NCBI GenBank assembly: GCA_005406025.1
Contig: BGZK01000099.1
Span: 310,001 to 374,000 of the forward strand
DNA from: Eumeta japonica
Lineage: Eukaryota; Arthropoda; Insecta; Lepidoptera; Psychidae
Direction of reading: 5' to 3'
DNA: 64,000 nucleotides
Shown: positions 1 to 56,440 of the stretch, piece by piece
Layout: every line of letters begins with the position of its first letter
Position numbering within the stretch: the stretch's first letter is position 1
Notes under the pieces: model-generated
What the model saw: only the letters and a program-made list of their open reading frames with translations
Databases searched by the model: none
Told to the model about the DNA's origin: nothing
Program-made: the position numbers and the translations under genes

Positions 1-665
1 TCAATACGTAATACAAAAATATGACGCTGTTTGCTTTCAAATTATAAATCCTCATCGTCTGTTATCTTACAAATAAGTTGTCCCCGAATTTTCAAAATAT
101 TAACGTGTAAAACGGAGCGTCGCTAAGTTATCGTCGCCGAGTCGGCGTACTGCTGCGATCAGTCGACGATCGGAGTTCTTTAAATGGCTTTCCGTTGTCG
201 GTAAGGGTTCGTAGAATAGAAAGCTAAAAATATGGCATTGACGTAAGCTCACATTCAACATTTCCTTGGGGTAACGTCGATCACGTACGTTTAGTTTTCT
301 ATTCTGCGAGTGTTTAGAATATATAGCCACTTGTTTAGGCCTGCTGGTCTATTCGGCGCAATCTTTGGTCTGTGTTTTGATAGTTTCATAATTTTGATCA
401 CTACCCCTGAAGGTCGTTTTAACGTAAATACAATAAAACGGCACTCATTCGATTTCAATACAGGAACTGTTTTCGTTTACTGATAGCTAAACGAGTATAA
501 CGCACACAACGAAAATTTTAACGCTGAAAAAACTCGACATTGTCACATCATATAACCTCAGAGTTGAATAATTACATTTGTCTCGGTCCAAAAATTAATC
601 ATTTCTGCTTTACGACATTAAAACAAAATGGCGATCACTTTAACTAGGGACCAGAACTTAATATG
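1..665 (-). other. 3' UTR and downstream flank of CRMP/DHPase
   Basis: Sequence 3' of the stop codon on the minus strand. AT-rich with no coding match on either strand. No convincing AATAAA or ATTAAA was seen on the minus strand, so the transcript end may lie left of the window. Confidence 0.5.
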
Positions 666-44660
<43,995 letters not shown>

Positions 44661-45464
44661 CTGAAAATTTCGAGCTGAAAATAGGAAGGTATTTATGTTC
44701 CCCTACACACCGCACGACAGTATAGCATTGTTTATGCTACGCTTTTGCAGAGGCGTGGTGTTTGGGGCGCAGTGAAGGTTTTAATTAAATTAATCTACCG
44801 TTTTGACTGTTACAAATTGACAAATGGTAGAGTTCTGTTATTTTTTTTTCTTCTCAAATAGTACCTCCAAAGAAAGTACAATGCGCGGGCATTCCAGAAG
44901 AAACACTTGAATATAATATTCTAAAAGTTAATTTATTTGCTCCCGTAAATGATTGGGCATTCTTCGTGTATGTCTAATATACATGGATTTTAGATTTTAG
45001 AAATATGAACATTTTGAATATTTAAAATTATGTGAGTTATACATTCGCTGTCACTATGTATGAATATTCACATCTAGCAATAAAGATAATAATTCATCGT
45101 AAGCCATTTAGATTATGTTAAGTTAATTTCAAGTTAAGTTAACATAGCACATATTATGTACTATATTATTACTTGAATTTGTAACACACGACTTATTTTT
45201 AAAAATAAATAAATTTTCAGTGACCCGATTTAGATGCCTCAAGCTACGCTCGGTCACCTATGAAAAACACCATGAAAATTTGTCTAGTGGTTGCTTTCAA
45301 AAAGTTTAATTGTTTCTCAATCAATTTTAGGTAAATTTTCTTAGTGTGTATCGACACAAAGCTCCTACAGTTTTTTTTTATATATAGGTTGAGGTGTTTT
45401 CTATCAAGCTGGCTCAGTGTACGTCGAGGGGTTGTTCTGTCACTGCTAACCAACTAACGTTCAG

Positions 45465-45580
45465 GAAAGACTGATCGCTCCGGAAGAACTTATTAGTCAA
45501 TTCAATCGTAGTCACCGTCGAACCCGTTACCCTCGAGGTCGAAAGGCGACAGTCTTAATCACTGAGCCACCATCGCACAA
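45465..45580 (-). mobile_element. tRNA-like SINE fragment
   Basis: GTCGAACCCGTTACCCTCGA then AAGGCGACAGTCTTAATCAC and TGAGCCACC; reversed head as at 19.6 and 23.1 kb. Confidence 0.6.
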
Positions 45581-48519
45581 TTACAAATAAAATAGCAAAA
45601 CTGAACGTTACAAATTTCCGTCTAAGGCGAACAATCGCTGAAACAAACCGGGCGTGCGAGCTTCGGACTCGTGCACGGAGCGAGGGGGTTTGGATTCCAT
45701 AGAAGTCCGAAAATTTAGAGTGAATAAAACAATTTTATTAAAAAAAAACAATGTTTATTAAAAACGTTTTCAAAATCATTTTTTTTCCGAGTTAAGTTTT
45801 CGCTTGTTTACATTAATATGCTAAATCGAGCGAAAATTATGTGTCCGAAAGCAAGAGTAGTGATTACTGAAGAATTATACAAGTTAAAGAGGCCAGTATT
45901 CTGAAGTTAGTCAGTGACGTGGGCGAATACAAACTAGTCTCCTTTAGAATATCGAAACGGTTTGTCTGAGAGTAGTGTTGCATTAAAATTATAATCGGAT
46001 ATTAATAAAAATTTAGAAAATTTAAAAGTGCACGCCTCATAAGGTTTCTATTTATTTTGATAAAAAATAAGAACAAAAAATTAAATAAAAGTGCCATTTA
46101 GAATATATTATTACCAGTATTACAACTTAATCTCTTAGAAAATAAATGGTAACGAAGAGAGATATTTATTCACTACAAGAGGTTGCACTATTGGTGAGAG
46201 TCCCCCTTTTCTTTTGTTAAATGACATTTTTTATTAATTATAATTTAATGACACCGAATTAGATAGTCATTTTCAATAGGAAATTACTTTATGTAATTTT
46301 AAAAATAATTAAAAAAATAAAACTATAGATTTTTCACAAGTGATCGTGTTTTTAAATTTTGCAGAACCAATTGATGGGATCGTTTTCTATACTATTTTAA
46401 TGTTTTTCGTTTATATTACATTAAATTATTTTTTGCAGATGACATAATTAATATTCACTAAATTATCTGCACAATGGTATGCAAACTTCCTTATTTTCGT
46501 GTACCAACGAGAGCACAGGATGTAAATAGACGCTGACAAGAGGAGAAAAAAATTTTTCTACCGTAAAACTGTCACAAATGCTTTTCCATTACGAGTCGTG
46601 CAAAAAGACTAGTAATTTTTGTAATCCACTAAATCAGCTTTTACATTGTTACTTTCGTTTATTTTCGAATATTTTAATTAAAAAACAAATCAAAACAGTT
46701 GATTTTAGATATTATACTCTCCGTATTAATAGCAAAAAGTCGTGTAAATACGTCTACAGGAATAGCATAACAATATAGCTATGCAATTTAGCAATCGTCA
46801 ATGCGATATATCATTAATTATTTTCGCGATGCGTTAATGGTATCATTGGACAATGGAACAATAATCTAGAAAAAATGTTACGAGCCGTTGAACCCGACTC
46901 CACAACAAGAAACAAGTAAACATTCCCACAGTTGTGCTGGTCGCGGAAAAAGTTGCAGTGAAAACGGACTTATCTAATTAACTTTCTCGATTTTAAAGCC
47001 GCGAAATAATTAAATTTAACGTTCAATATTAATTGAACGCGAATTGTGCTGTTTTAATATTTAGCAATAAATTGTTAACTTATAATAAAAATAATCATAA
47101 TTATTATAGGGTAATCTTTAACAATTAAGGACGTACACCGATAAAGCGTTTTGTTTTTTTTTTCGTTAAATGCATGTATGTGTTACGAGTTTGATTTTTA
47201 GGTATATATGTTTTAACCACTTATCTTATTGCACTGTAAAAGGAATACGCCCTTCGAAAAAAATTGGAAAAATTGAAAAAAAAAATTGGAAAAAAAATAA
47301 GTTGTTATTCGGAATCGGTAATCGATTTCTGTCTACTTATTTTTCAGGATAATGGTACTAATAGTTTTTGACGAACTTGTAAAACATTTTTTTAAATTTA
47401 TTAGTGTCGTTTTATTTTAAAGAAATTTAATTTGGTCTGGCGCTTACGTCTCTTATTTCGAGCTACGCACCCCATTGCTATTTTTCTTTATGTGTACAAG
47501 TACTGGTAATCTTACTTGTTTACTTACTTATAGGGCACGTGTCCAACATTGGTAATGTGACCCTCCCTCTGTTCCGGTATCTGCGTTTAAACAGAGTCCT
47601 TTAAAAAATATTTGAGGTATCGCCTTAAGATACACATTAGTACGTCCCGAATTTAGATTGCATATTTTTATTGAATTTTTTCGTTTATTATATAAAATAT
47701 CTGAATATTATTTTTCCTTTTTCGCTATCGTTATCAAATGCGGAAATTCACGTCCTAATTCCTTATATAATTGCTGTGGAATACAACCTGTTTCACGTTA
47801 TTCTCTCGGACACACGCATTGAAAAAAAAACTAATATTTAATAAAATTGGTTTGTTATGTGTTAGTGTTTATCACAGCACATAAATGTCCATATTTATTT
47901 ATTTCGTTACAGTAAAAGAATGAAACATCTATTAGGATCTTTAGTAAAAATCCTTGTATATAATGTAATATAGAGTAATTGAAATTCTGCAAAGAACGGC
48001 GACCAACGATTTCTAGCAAATTATTTTAATGTGCTATACTGAATATCTTTCATAAAATAAATCGAACACATGGACAGGCCAGGTTTTACAGCTAATCTCG
48101 TGTCCCGACTGACGGGTTTATTAATTCTTCAAGATCACACCTAAACACTGGATCCAAAAGGCTGAACTTTTTACAGGTTTTTAACCTTTAGTGACGTAGA
48201 TAAATAATTAAGAACGTTTTATAATTACAAGCGAACGGGGGTAAAAGGTTGTAAGTGGCGTTAGCTTTGAATTGAGAGTTATGGAGAATGGTATTTAAAA
48301 TAGTCTTTTCAAAAATGGATGTTGAGTCTATATAGTATTACCATTAGTTTTTATTATTTGTGGTCTTTGTTACAAATAACAAAATACGTGTTTCAGTGTT
48401 TATGGTAATGGACAGTGAACGTTTGTACGGGAGTTCAGTTAGTTTTGAAGTTAAAGACATGAAAATTTGTATATGGATTTTTTTCATGCAAAAGTACGTA
48501 TGGGTTTGGAATCGGTAGA
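45581..48519. other. No gene seen
   Basis: About 2.9 kb of AT-rich DNA, probably the 5' intron or upstream region of CRMP. I see no coding exon or bounded mobile element on either strand. Confidence 0.5.
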
Positions 48520-48775
48520 ACCTAGAATGAAATAACTAGTTTCATAACTGCCAGTGGGGCCACGATTTGAATTAGAATGGGTAGGGGCGAAAAATCTAAA
48601 CGAAATCGGCTTCCTAGCCAAGAATTAAAACCGAATCGAAATGGACCGGGATCGAGATCAGGATTAGAAGCGAGACTAGGAATTATGATTGAAAGAATGA
48701 TCGTTCGATGTAAAAGATAAAGGAATACAATCAATATCAACGCAGACGGAGCCGCGTGCAAAACTAGTTGCCAAT
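48520..48775 (-). repeat. Dispersed repeat, reversed copy of the 27.5-kb family
   Basis: Reverse orientation: ACGGAGCCGCGTGCAAAACT at one end and degenerate units GGGATCGAGATCAGGATTAG, AACCGAATCGAAATGGACCG. Same family as 27475-27855. Confidence 0.6.
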
Positions 48776-49729
48776 ATGTTTGTGTATCGATAATTTGTAT
48801 TCAAAAAGTATGCAAATAACGGAGAATCATACATTTTTTTTAATTTCAGTTCAATATGCGTTCCGCGTAGTTTATGGAAGGTATAATTAAGTAAGCAAGT
48901 TTACACACATACGAACCGTACTGTGGCTACAGATTTAAAGTCCAAACGACATTCTAGAAGTGTTCCGACGTCGAGACTTGATAGAACAAGTGTGTCACCA
49001 GCCTTATTAGTTGGCAGTTCTTGAACTTGCTACATCTATATATAGCGCGTTCTACAGTTGCAATCATTTGAATTGCAAAATTCCCACCAGAGCGGCTGCG
49101 TCACGAACGTGACATGCACGCATTTCTAAAAATACGAAAATATGCAATATTGTGCATTACTTCATGGCTAAAAATAAGTATTTCGAAGAACTGTACAAAG
49201 TTTTATGTTTCAGCTTTTAAAAGCTTCCGCGTCAGTCTGTCGCGATCATAAGTATTATTTATACGTGGCCGATTAAATATTGTACACGGCCCGATACTAA
49301 ATCTATTTTTAGCCTATTCTTTAAACCTACTTTTTTTTTAATTTTAAATAGGCGTTTGTTAATAGTTCTGTGCACAACTCTATTCAGCCAGCTACAACGA
49401 CGAATTATTTAGGCGATATATTCCGTTAGCCTGAAAATATATATTTTTCTAACAGCAGTGCAATTTTCTTTGTCTATCATTGAAAACATTGTACATTAGC
49501 ATTTGTGATTCCATATAAATGCATACAATTTCGTTTTGCATTTCGGTGCAGAGCGCAGGCTCGCTCTTTACTTTTGTTTGTCAAATATTATCACGAAACA
49601 TGGCCAGTTCAATTTCATAAACGTCTGAAACTTGCTTCTAGCTGAAAAGTGCACGTGGTGTTACATAAAAAAAAACCTTCGATGTTGTCGTACAAAATAT
49701 TAGTTTTCGAACACGCACAGTATAATTAT

Positions 49730-49880
49730 GAGCGGCGTTGATTAGCGGTTCAGAGCACTGCCTTCGCAGTGGTGTACCGGCTTCTATCTCGATCACGGGA
49801 AAACTTATCGATGGATTTTTAACCACTCGATCTGTGCCTCGAAAAACACTCTAAGTCGTCGGTTCGGGTCGCGGTTCGCA
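49730..49880 (+). mobile_element. tRNA-derived SINE, decayed
   Basis: GCGGTTCAGAGCACTGCCTT head, CGATGGATTTTTAACCACTC, TGTGCCTCGAAAAACACTCT, AAGTCGTCGGTTCGGGTCGC. Matches other SINE copies in block order. Confidence 0.65.
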
Positions 49881-51477
49881 TGGGCGACATTACAATACAA
49901 AACCGACAGCTTTACAGAGCACTCAAGTCGACTCATCTCCCACACTTCGGCGGAATTCGACGTATATATCAGATTAATTCTTTACTGTAAGTCCAAAATA
50001 TAGCATTACCTTCGTCTCAGAATATATGATTTATGGTGGAGCGTCTTTATTGGATCAAAATCAGTTCAATCTTGAAAGACTAAAAGTTATATTTTTTTGC
50101 CCTTAGAGTCGAATTCTGGTTAGCTTACTCAAAATATACATATTGTTATGATACTCGCGAATAGGTTTGTTATATTTTTATTTATGATATTTTTTCTAAA
50201 ACTGTGGAAGAACCGATGTCGTTTTGGCAAAAATTAAATTATTTCTATTTACGTATTATTTCTGGCTCAAACATTTGAGCGCTGATATATCGCGAAATAG
50301 CAGATTGTAAGACCGAGTCGATATCTGAGGTCAACCCGTCGCGGGTTATCTTGACAAAATGGAATTATAACAAAGATAATTCATAGACAATAGATAATTC
50401 GTTATATTTTATTGCTAAGCGCGGTTATACAAAAACTAAAGACAATTTTAAACTATTAAACAATGCGACAAAATAAATTATCGTATTAAAAATTAAATCA
50501 ATCGGTTATCTCTAAACAAATTTATGCGTTCTAACGACGACTTGTTGATTACGATGCATAAATATATAAATAAACATGAAAATAAAAACCTTGACAATGT
50601 TACGTTTACAATACTAAAAGTGAAGTGTATTTAAAATCGACAGCGAGTTGCACCGATCACAGTCGAAAGTGAATATTAATGAAAAAAAAATGTCATATCA
50701 CCATCCCGCTTTTGACTTCAAACATTATATAAAGCTATCTCTTTCAATCTTAAATAAACAAGCCACTTAACAGTTATCGGCTAAGGAAACGAAAGTTGCA
50801 ACCACCCACGTAGGTTTTGCGTTGAACTTTACCGACGTTAACTTTCAAATATCTTTATTACCTATTGGAAGGCGATAGGTCATTTTAAAATATAAAAGTA
50901 AGAGAAAAGGGATTTTTTTTTCTACTTAAAATATTTAGGTTTTCGATAAAGAGGAAATCGAAGGCGGACTCGTTTTAGTTATGAATACTCATGAATTTTA
51001 TTTTGTATAATTTTTAAGTGGCAAACGAGAGTAGGCGATCACCGCGACCCACGGACCTCGCAACACCAGGAGTCGATTGTGCGCTGCCGGCCTTTTAGGA
51101 AGGAATGAGCTCTTATCATGAAGACGCCTTTATCATTGTCAATTGGAAATACCGGTAGACCATTTTTAGCATTAATATGGTAGATCGTCAAGAAATTATC
51201 AATTGTGCATTGCAGAATTGCCAGAATTGTAATAGAAGTCGTAAAGAAAACGGAATTAGTAAAGTCGCATGGCCGACATTATTTTGTATATTTGATCACG
51301 TAATTTTTTTTTTATGATAATTGAATAGCGTTGCGCCATGACTAAATGCCGTCACGCCACGTTTGCGCGGTGTACGCTGTGAATTTGAAACAGTTTAAAA
51401 TTTGATAACAAACCAAAGTTCAAAACTCATTATAGAAATGAACTCATTATAGAAAAATAAGAAAAGGGGCACTGTTT

Positions 51478-51510
51478 ATTGCTTTCAATGAAATATATTG
51501 AAAGCAATAA
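51478..51510. repeat. 12-bp-arm hairpin
   Basis: ATTGCTTTCAAT pairs with ATTGAAAGCAAT around GAAATAT. It follows a small tandem duplication of AACTCATTATAGAAA (51420-51455). Confidence 0.75.
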
Positions 51511-51989
51511 AAAAAATGCTAAATCATAAACTCATAGGTGTCAGTCAAAAAATAATTATTATAAAAATTTTCTTATGCATGGACATACATACATTTCTAT
51601 ACAGGCGAACACACATACTATAGGAAAAGTGTCGTGAAGGTTCACTTTTCGGTCTAGCTCTTATTGGCTAAGTGTGCATGCGATGAGAAAATTCGTTCTA
51701 AAATAATGTTCTTCTTTTGTACGGGAAAAAACGGCATCAAACTGCAATGAAGAAAATATACAGATGCGTAGGTGATACTTAAGGTTTTTGGAACTGGCCA
51801 CTTAGAAATTTTAAAATAATAAAAAAACCATATTCAAATTTAAACAATGGAACTCTGCTAACCTTATTATGTATATCGCATTGATCTGTCATTTGGTTTT
51901 ATGAATTGGCGGTAAAAAAAAATTGTTTATCTAACGTCAACATTAATTAAAAGCGAGAAAATTTTCATGTAACGATTTTCTATGCCTTT

Positions 51990-52975
51990 TGTTGCTATTT
52001 AAGCCAAAAAGAAAGTTAAAACAGAATTCGGTTGGCTTTTCATGATGAACCTTGCCATCGTTTATAACTGGTTTAATGGATTCAAACGTGGTCGCACTAA
52101 TTTGACTGACGATCTGCGTGAGGGAGGTCCTTCTACGGCAATAACCGAAGACACCATCGGTGCTGTGCAGCTTATGATAGAGACTGACAAAAGAGTGACC
52201 TACCAGCAGATTCAGACAACCTTAGGCATCGGTATGAGTCAAGTACACAAAATCCTTCATGAAGATTTAGCGGTGAAGAAGCTTTGTACACGGTGGGTAC
52301 CTCATAATTTGGCTAAAACTCAAAAACTCCGTCCTGTTAATTGATGTCACGAAATGATGCAAAGATTTGCCGGTGGTGACTTAAATGCTGTATACGACAT
52401 AGTTACAGGTGAAAAAAGTTGAATTTACTATTACAATCCCGAAACCAAAAGACAGTCTGTTTAGTAAGTGTTTCTCTTCGAGAAATTGTCTACCAAAAGT
52501 AAAACGAGGTCATAGGAAAAAAATGTTGCCCCCTTATCTCTTTCTAACAATTTTTTTTAGGAAATAAAAAAAAAATAGTTTCTGTAGACTGGTATACTAA
52601 CAATTGTTTTCTTATTGTTTTGGAAACAAGTTCGGGAAAAACGACCTCGCATTAGGATTTTCCTTCAACATGACAACGCCTCGCCACATACAGCCAGACA
52701 AACAACTAACTATTTAGGGACGTTAGGTATAGAAATACTTGCTCACCCGCCTTACTGCCCCGACTTCGCACCATGCGATTTTTATTTATTTCGTAAAATA
52801 AAAAAAAAAACTTCGGGGAAAGTGTTTTACGGACGGACGCCCAGGAAGCAATGAAATACGGCATATGAAAAGCCGTCGAAGCAATCCCTAAGTGAGAGTG
52901 GGCAAGGTGTCTCTCTTAGTGGTTCCATTGAATGTAGCAATGTTGTAATCTCAACGGACACTATTTTCGAAAACA
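51990..52975 (+). pseudogene. Degenerate mariner (Tc1/mariner, D34D) transposase
   Basis: A dead DNA transposon. 52042-52344 encodes the helix-turn-helix region: YNWFNGFKRGRTNLTDDLRE, then VTYQQIQTTLGIGMSQVHKI, LHEDLAVKKLCTRWVPHNLA. 52345-52470 continues as a broken frame (RFAGGDLNAVYDIVTG, then a stop where the catalytic GDESW block belongs, so the first aspartate is lost). 52615-52854 keeps FLQHDNASPHTARQTTNYLG to YCPDFAPCDFYLF; the last two catalytic aspartates have 34 residues between them, the mariner signature. To 52972 the C-terminus remains recognisable (KAVEAIPK, LSQWFH) with stops. A candidate 3' TIR with CATTGACCCTCGTATA sits at 53029-53044; the 5' TIR is unclear. It cannot make an active enzyme. 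Confidence 0.92.
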
Positions 52976-53947
52976 ATAATAATAAAATAACTTGCTAGTT
53001 TGCTCAGTTTTTGATTTTCTAAGGACTTTCACATTGACCCTCGTATACCACGCGATACAATTTCATAACCAAAATAAGGCTACGACATCAACTATGACGC
53101 AGCAAGATGCAACAGGTCCAACGTTCGGTGTCGGCTATCATTTGTTAAGCTTGCGACAGAGAACACTGCAAAATCGGCAACAAATAGAGATGCCGCTTGT
53201 ATTCGGTACGAGTCATCGCTCGTTAATTTTTGCTTAATACGCACTTTTAAAACCAAAAACTCATTTTTAGCTTTGCAGAATAGATTGTGTGGTTCAATGT
53301 AGTTGTATATGAATTAATATCAAGAGGAATCAAGAATGAATATTAATATGAATATCAAGAATCAATATTAATATCAGTTTGTATTTAGATAAACATAATT
53401 TTGAAGAAGAAACGAAACGAGATATGTATTCATATATATATATTAGTTTGTGATTACTTTGTTAGCCCTAATGACACCTTTTTCAGAGTGCATGATACCG
53501 TTATGTTGTATTACGATAAATGTTAAATGTCTTATACCAAACATATAGCTGATAAACTATGGGTTATAGAATATGACAAGTATAATAACAACATGGTTGA
53601 TCAGTAAAGTAAGATTTAGCGAAGCGAAGAACGAGTAGAAAAACTTGGTACCTACCTTGACTTATGGACGTAAGTAAGTTGTACGATGGATGTACGACAT
53701 GTAAGTTGAGTATGACAGAAGAAGAACGATGGTATGTCTAGTGTTGGAAGAATTATCACATTTTTCAAACATTCAAACAAGATCACTCAAAATAAGATGT
53801 AAAGTTTCAGAAACCGCGTTGATCGGGGAAACACTCATCAAAATCGGTTAATATTTAAAGAAAAATGTTGACACAGGAAATGAAAATGGAATATTTCTCT
53901 CAAACAATTTTTATTGTAAATGTGTCAATATGAAACAAAATAGTCTA

Positions 53948-54528
53948 AGATCCGAACTTAAATCGACCTTCACCGAGCTGATAATAGAATGAAACATAGT
54001 TTATAATAAATTTCGTATATTAGAAAATATATTAAAAATGGGTTTGCTAAAAAAATCCTGGATAAACTATTTTTAATTATTTTTAAAAAAATATTTTTTA
54101 TTAAATGTTGCAACATCAAGATAATAAGAAAATTTTTATCCTTAAAGTATAAAACGTATAGAATGTGCAGCCGTTGGGTTGTCTCTTATTCATCCGGACA
54201 AACTACTCGGTTGTCAGGTAGAAACAGGTATGTCGATGCCAGTTATCTTCACTTGATTGGATAATAGAAAAAAATATTTTTTATTATTAAAATTATAAAA
54301 AAAATTATATCAATATAAGCGCTGTATTATTGCGAACACGCTGATATAGGGATGTCTGCAAAAAATTCGGTTCGGTTTAAAATATTTTTTTAAAAATAAT
54401 TAAAAATAGTCTGTCCAAGATTTTTATAGTAAATCCATTTTTAATATATTTTCTAATATACGAAATTTGTTATAAAATATGTTTCATTCTATTATCAGCT
54501 CGGTGAAGGTCGAACTAAGTTCGGATCT
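53948..54528. mobile_element. MITE with long terminal inverted repeats (about 155 bp)
   Basis: Left arm 53948 to about 54100 (AGATCCGAACTTAAATCGAC, CACCGAGCTGATAATAGAAT, AATTTCGTATATTAGAAAAT) is repeated in reverse complement at about 54375-54528 with few mismatches. TCTA flanks both sides (53944-53947 and 54529-54532), a possible 4-bp target-site duplication. The interior has no ORF. Non-autonomous DNA transposon; superfamily not assignable by eye. Confidence 0.85.
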
Positions 54529-55269
54529 TCTACTAAAAATAATTATAATGTATGTATTACTAAAACCACAAAAGGCCTACAATCCAAGATATTATGTAGT
54601 TCGAAAAAAGCCATCAAGTAATAAAAACACAGAAAACGTTAAAGAAAACAAAAACTGATATGTCCAAAGCCATAGATGCTATCGGCCTCTTAAACTAGGT
54701 CTAATAACGCAGGTCATTCTAGTTTCGGGCCAGTGCAATATGTGTAAATGTCTTGGCAAATACGGTTACTAATTGATACGGAAAATATTGTATTCCATGG
54801 CAAGAATAAATCATGAGTTGTAGTTCCATCCTTGTCTTTTAATTTCGTATATTAATATCTTGGTTGCTATACTTATACATATTTTAATAATAATTTAATT
54901 TTACTACACCCTATGCGAAAAAGCCTTAAGTGAAGAAATAGAAAAGATAATAACTTTATTGTTATTAATATTAAACGAAAAATCACATGCAACTACAATC
55001 AGCAAGACTTTGGTCTCTTGTTAATTTTTTTTTCGGAACCCTAAAACGGATGTTTTGGTAGTGTAAGAAAATAAACTCATAATTTCCAGCAAGAATTTTC
55101 CCTAGTCGGAGACTGTCAGTAAAGGAGATAGGATTTCTGGTTGATGGCTTCATCGCGTGCATATCAGATTACAGAGTCCATATCGCTAAGTGGTCCCACC
55201 AAATGTCTAGATAAACTTAGGTATGGTTTTTATTTTATCGACACTGCGGCGGATGTTGATAGACTTGCG

Positions 55270-55270
<1 letters not shown>

Positions 55271-55303
<33 letters not shown>
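55271..55303. repeat. (TA)n microsatellite
   Basis: Uninterrupted TATATA run. Confidence 0.95.
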
Positions 55304-55305
<2 letters not shown>

Positions 55306-55569
55306 GCGTTATTCTTAAGCGAAATTTTGTTTGTGGCGACGTCTGCTCCGAGTAAGTTTATGAGTATAAAGTTCTATTGCTATCTCGAACCCGGTTTCGA
55401 TTCTGGCTTCAGTTTCGATGCTGAGCTATCGTGTTTCTACACTGAAAAAAGGAACAACAAAACCGCTTTTGTTGAGAATTTATTCTTAATATCGCAAAAT
55501 AGCCTCATTTAAAACTATAATTTCGTATGTTGCATTCAATGTAAAATAACAATATATAATATTCTAAAC

Positions 55570-56440
55570 TCACATCTATTTCCCAGGAGGGTAGGCAGAT
55601 ACTATAGCTTGTTTCACTGACACCCATCAATCTTTTCATGCAAGCTCGTCGGTTTCGGGTGCTTAAAATTTGGCCCTCCTTAGGGTTCTGTAGCCAATAT
55701 GGCAAAAACGGAACCCTTATAGTTTCGTCATATCCGTCCGTTCGTATGTCATAGGCATTTTACTCAAAAACTACAAAATTTATATTCACGAAATTTGTAG
55801 TAATATAAGTTTTGTATAAGCTCCTTATTTTGGCAATTAAACGATTAAAATAAATATTTTAGAAGGAAACTCCATTTATGTAACAGAAGACGAAAAAAAA
55901 TTTTTTCAGCAAAAAAATCGTTCCGAAAGTAGCAGAAATTGTGTCTCCCCCTTTATTTTCTAAACCGTATATTCAAAAAATATGAAAGAAATGACGAAGA
56001 TAACGCTTAATAAATACTTTCAACGAAAACTGTTTTGAACATGGTCGGATATACTGTTTTTGAGTTATCGTCGAAAAACTTCGCTTCTCAAGAAAGGATG
56101 TAAGTGCCATGAAGATACGCTCTTTTGCTGATGCACTTGAGTTTACACTAGTTTAATAGTAATAGTCGACATTATAGTAATAGTCAACATTGTTTTCGTG
56201 ATTACAGGCGACTAAAGTTTTTATAACTATTCTGTGCGAGAGAGATGGAAAAAGTGTAACAACGTACGTTTTTTCATTTGTAGTGCATTTCCTTGTAATA
56301 ATGGGTTCGGAACCCTATAACGAGCATAGTTCGACACGCTCTTGGCCAGTTTTTTAATATGCCACCAATACGGTCTGCATAAGATTTTCTAGGGCGAACC
56401 TTGCCAATATTTCCATCACATATTGACCCTAACAAACAGT
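55570..56440 (-). mobile_element. LINE 3' fragment split by repeat copy C
   Basis: Upstream part (minus strand, 56440-56358) reads DGNIGKVRPRKSYADRIGGI then LK. Downstream part (55680-55575) continues KEGQILSTRNRRACMKRLMG then VSET. Unbroken relatives read RIGGILKKGQILSTRNRR, so the two halves were once contiguous and copy C inserted between them. Confidence 0.9.
55680..56357 (+). repeat. Dispersed repeat copy C, inserted in a LINE
   Basis: Begins TTAGGGTTCTGTAGCCAATA, then AAAACGGAACCCTTATAGTT and CATATCCGTCCGTTCGTATG. Ends TTCGGAACCCTATAACGAGC, then ATAGTTCGACACGCTCTTGG and CCAGTTTTTTAA. Because it interrupts a recognisable LINE frame, its ends can be placed within a few bases. It has subterminal inverted AGGGTTC/GGAACCCT blocks but no ORF. 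A 19-bp tandem duplication (ATAGTAATAGTCGACATT) is at 56156-56190. Confidence 0.88.

Noticed and set aside
53040..53237. Open frame downstream of the mariner
   Set aside because: No recognisable domain or splice context; it begins in the presumed mariner 3' TIR.
55141..55512. 123-codon plus-strand open frame
   Set aside because: Contains a YIYIYIYI run from a (TA)n microsatellite and no family resemblance.
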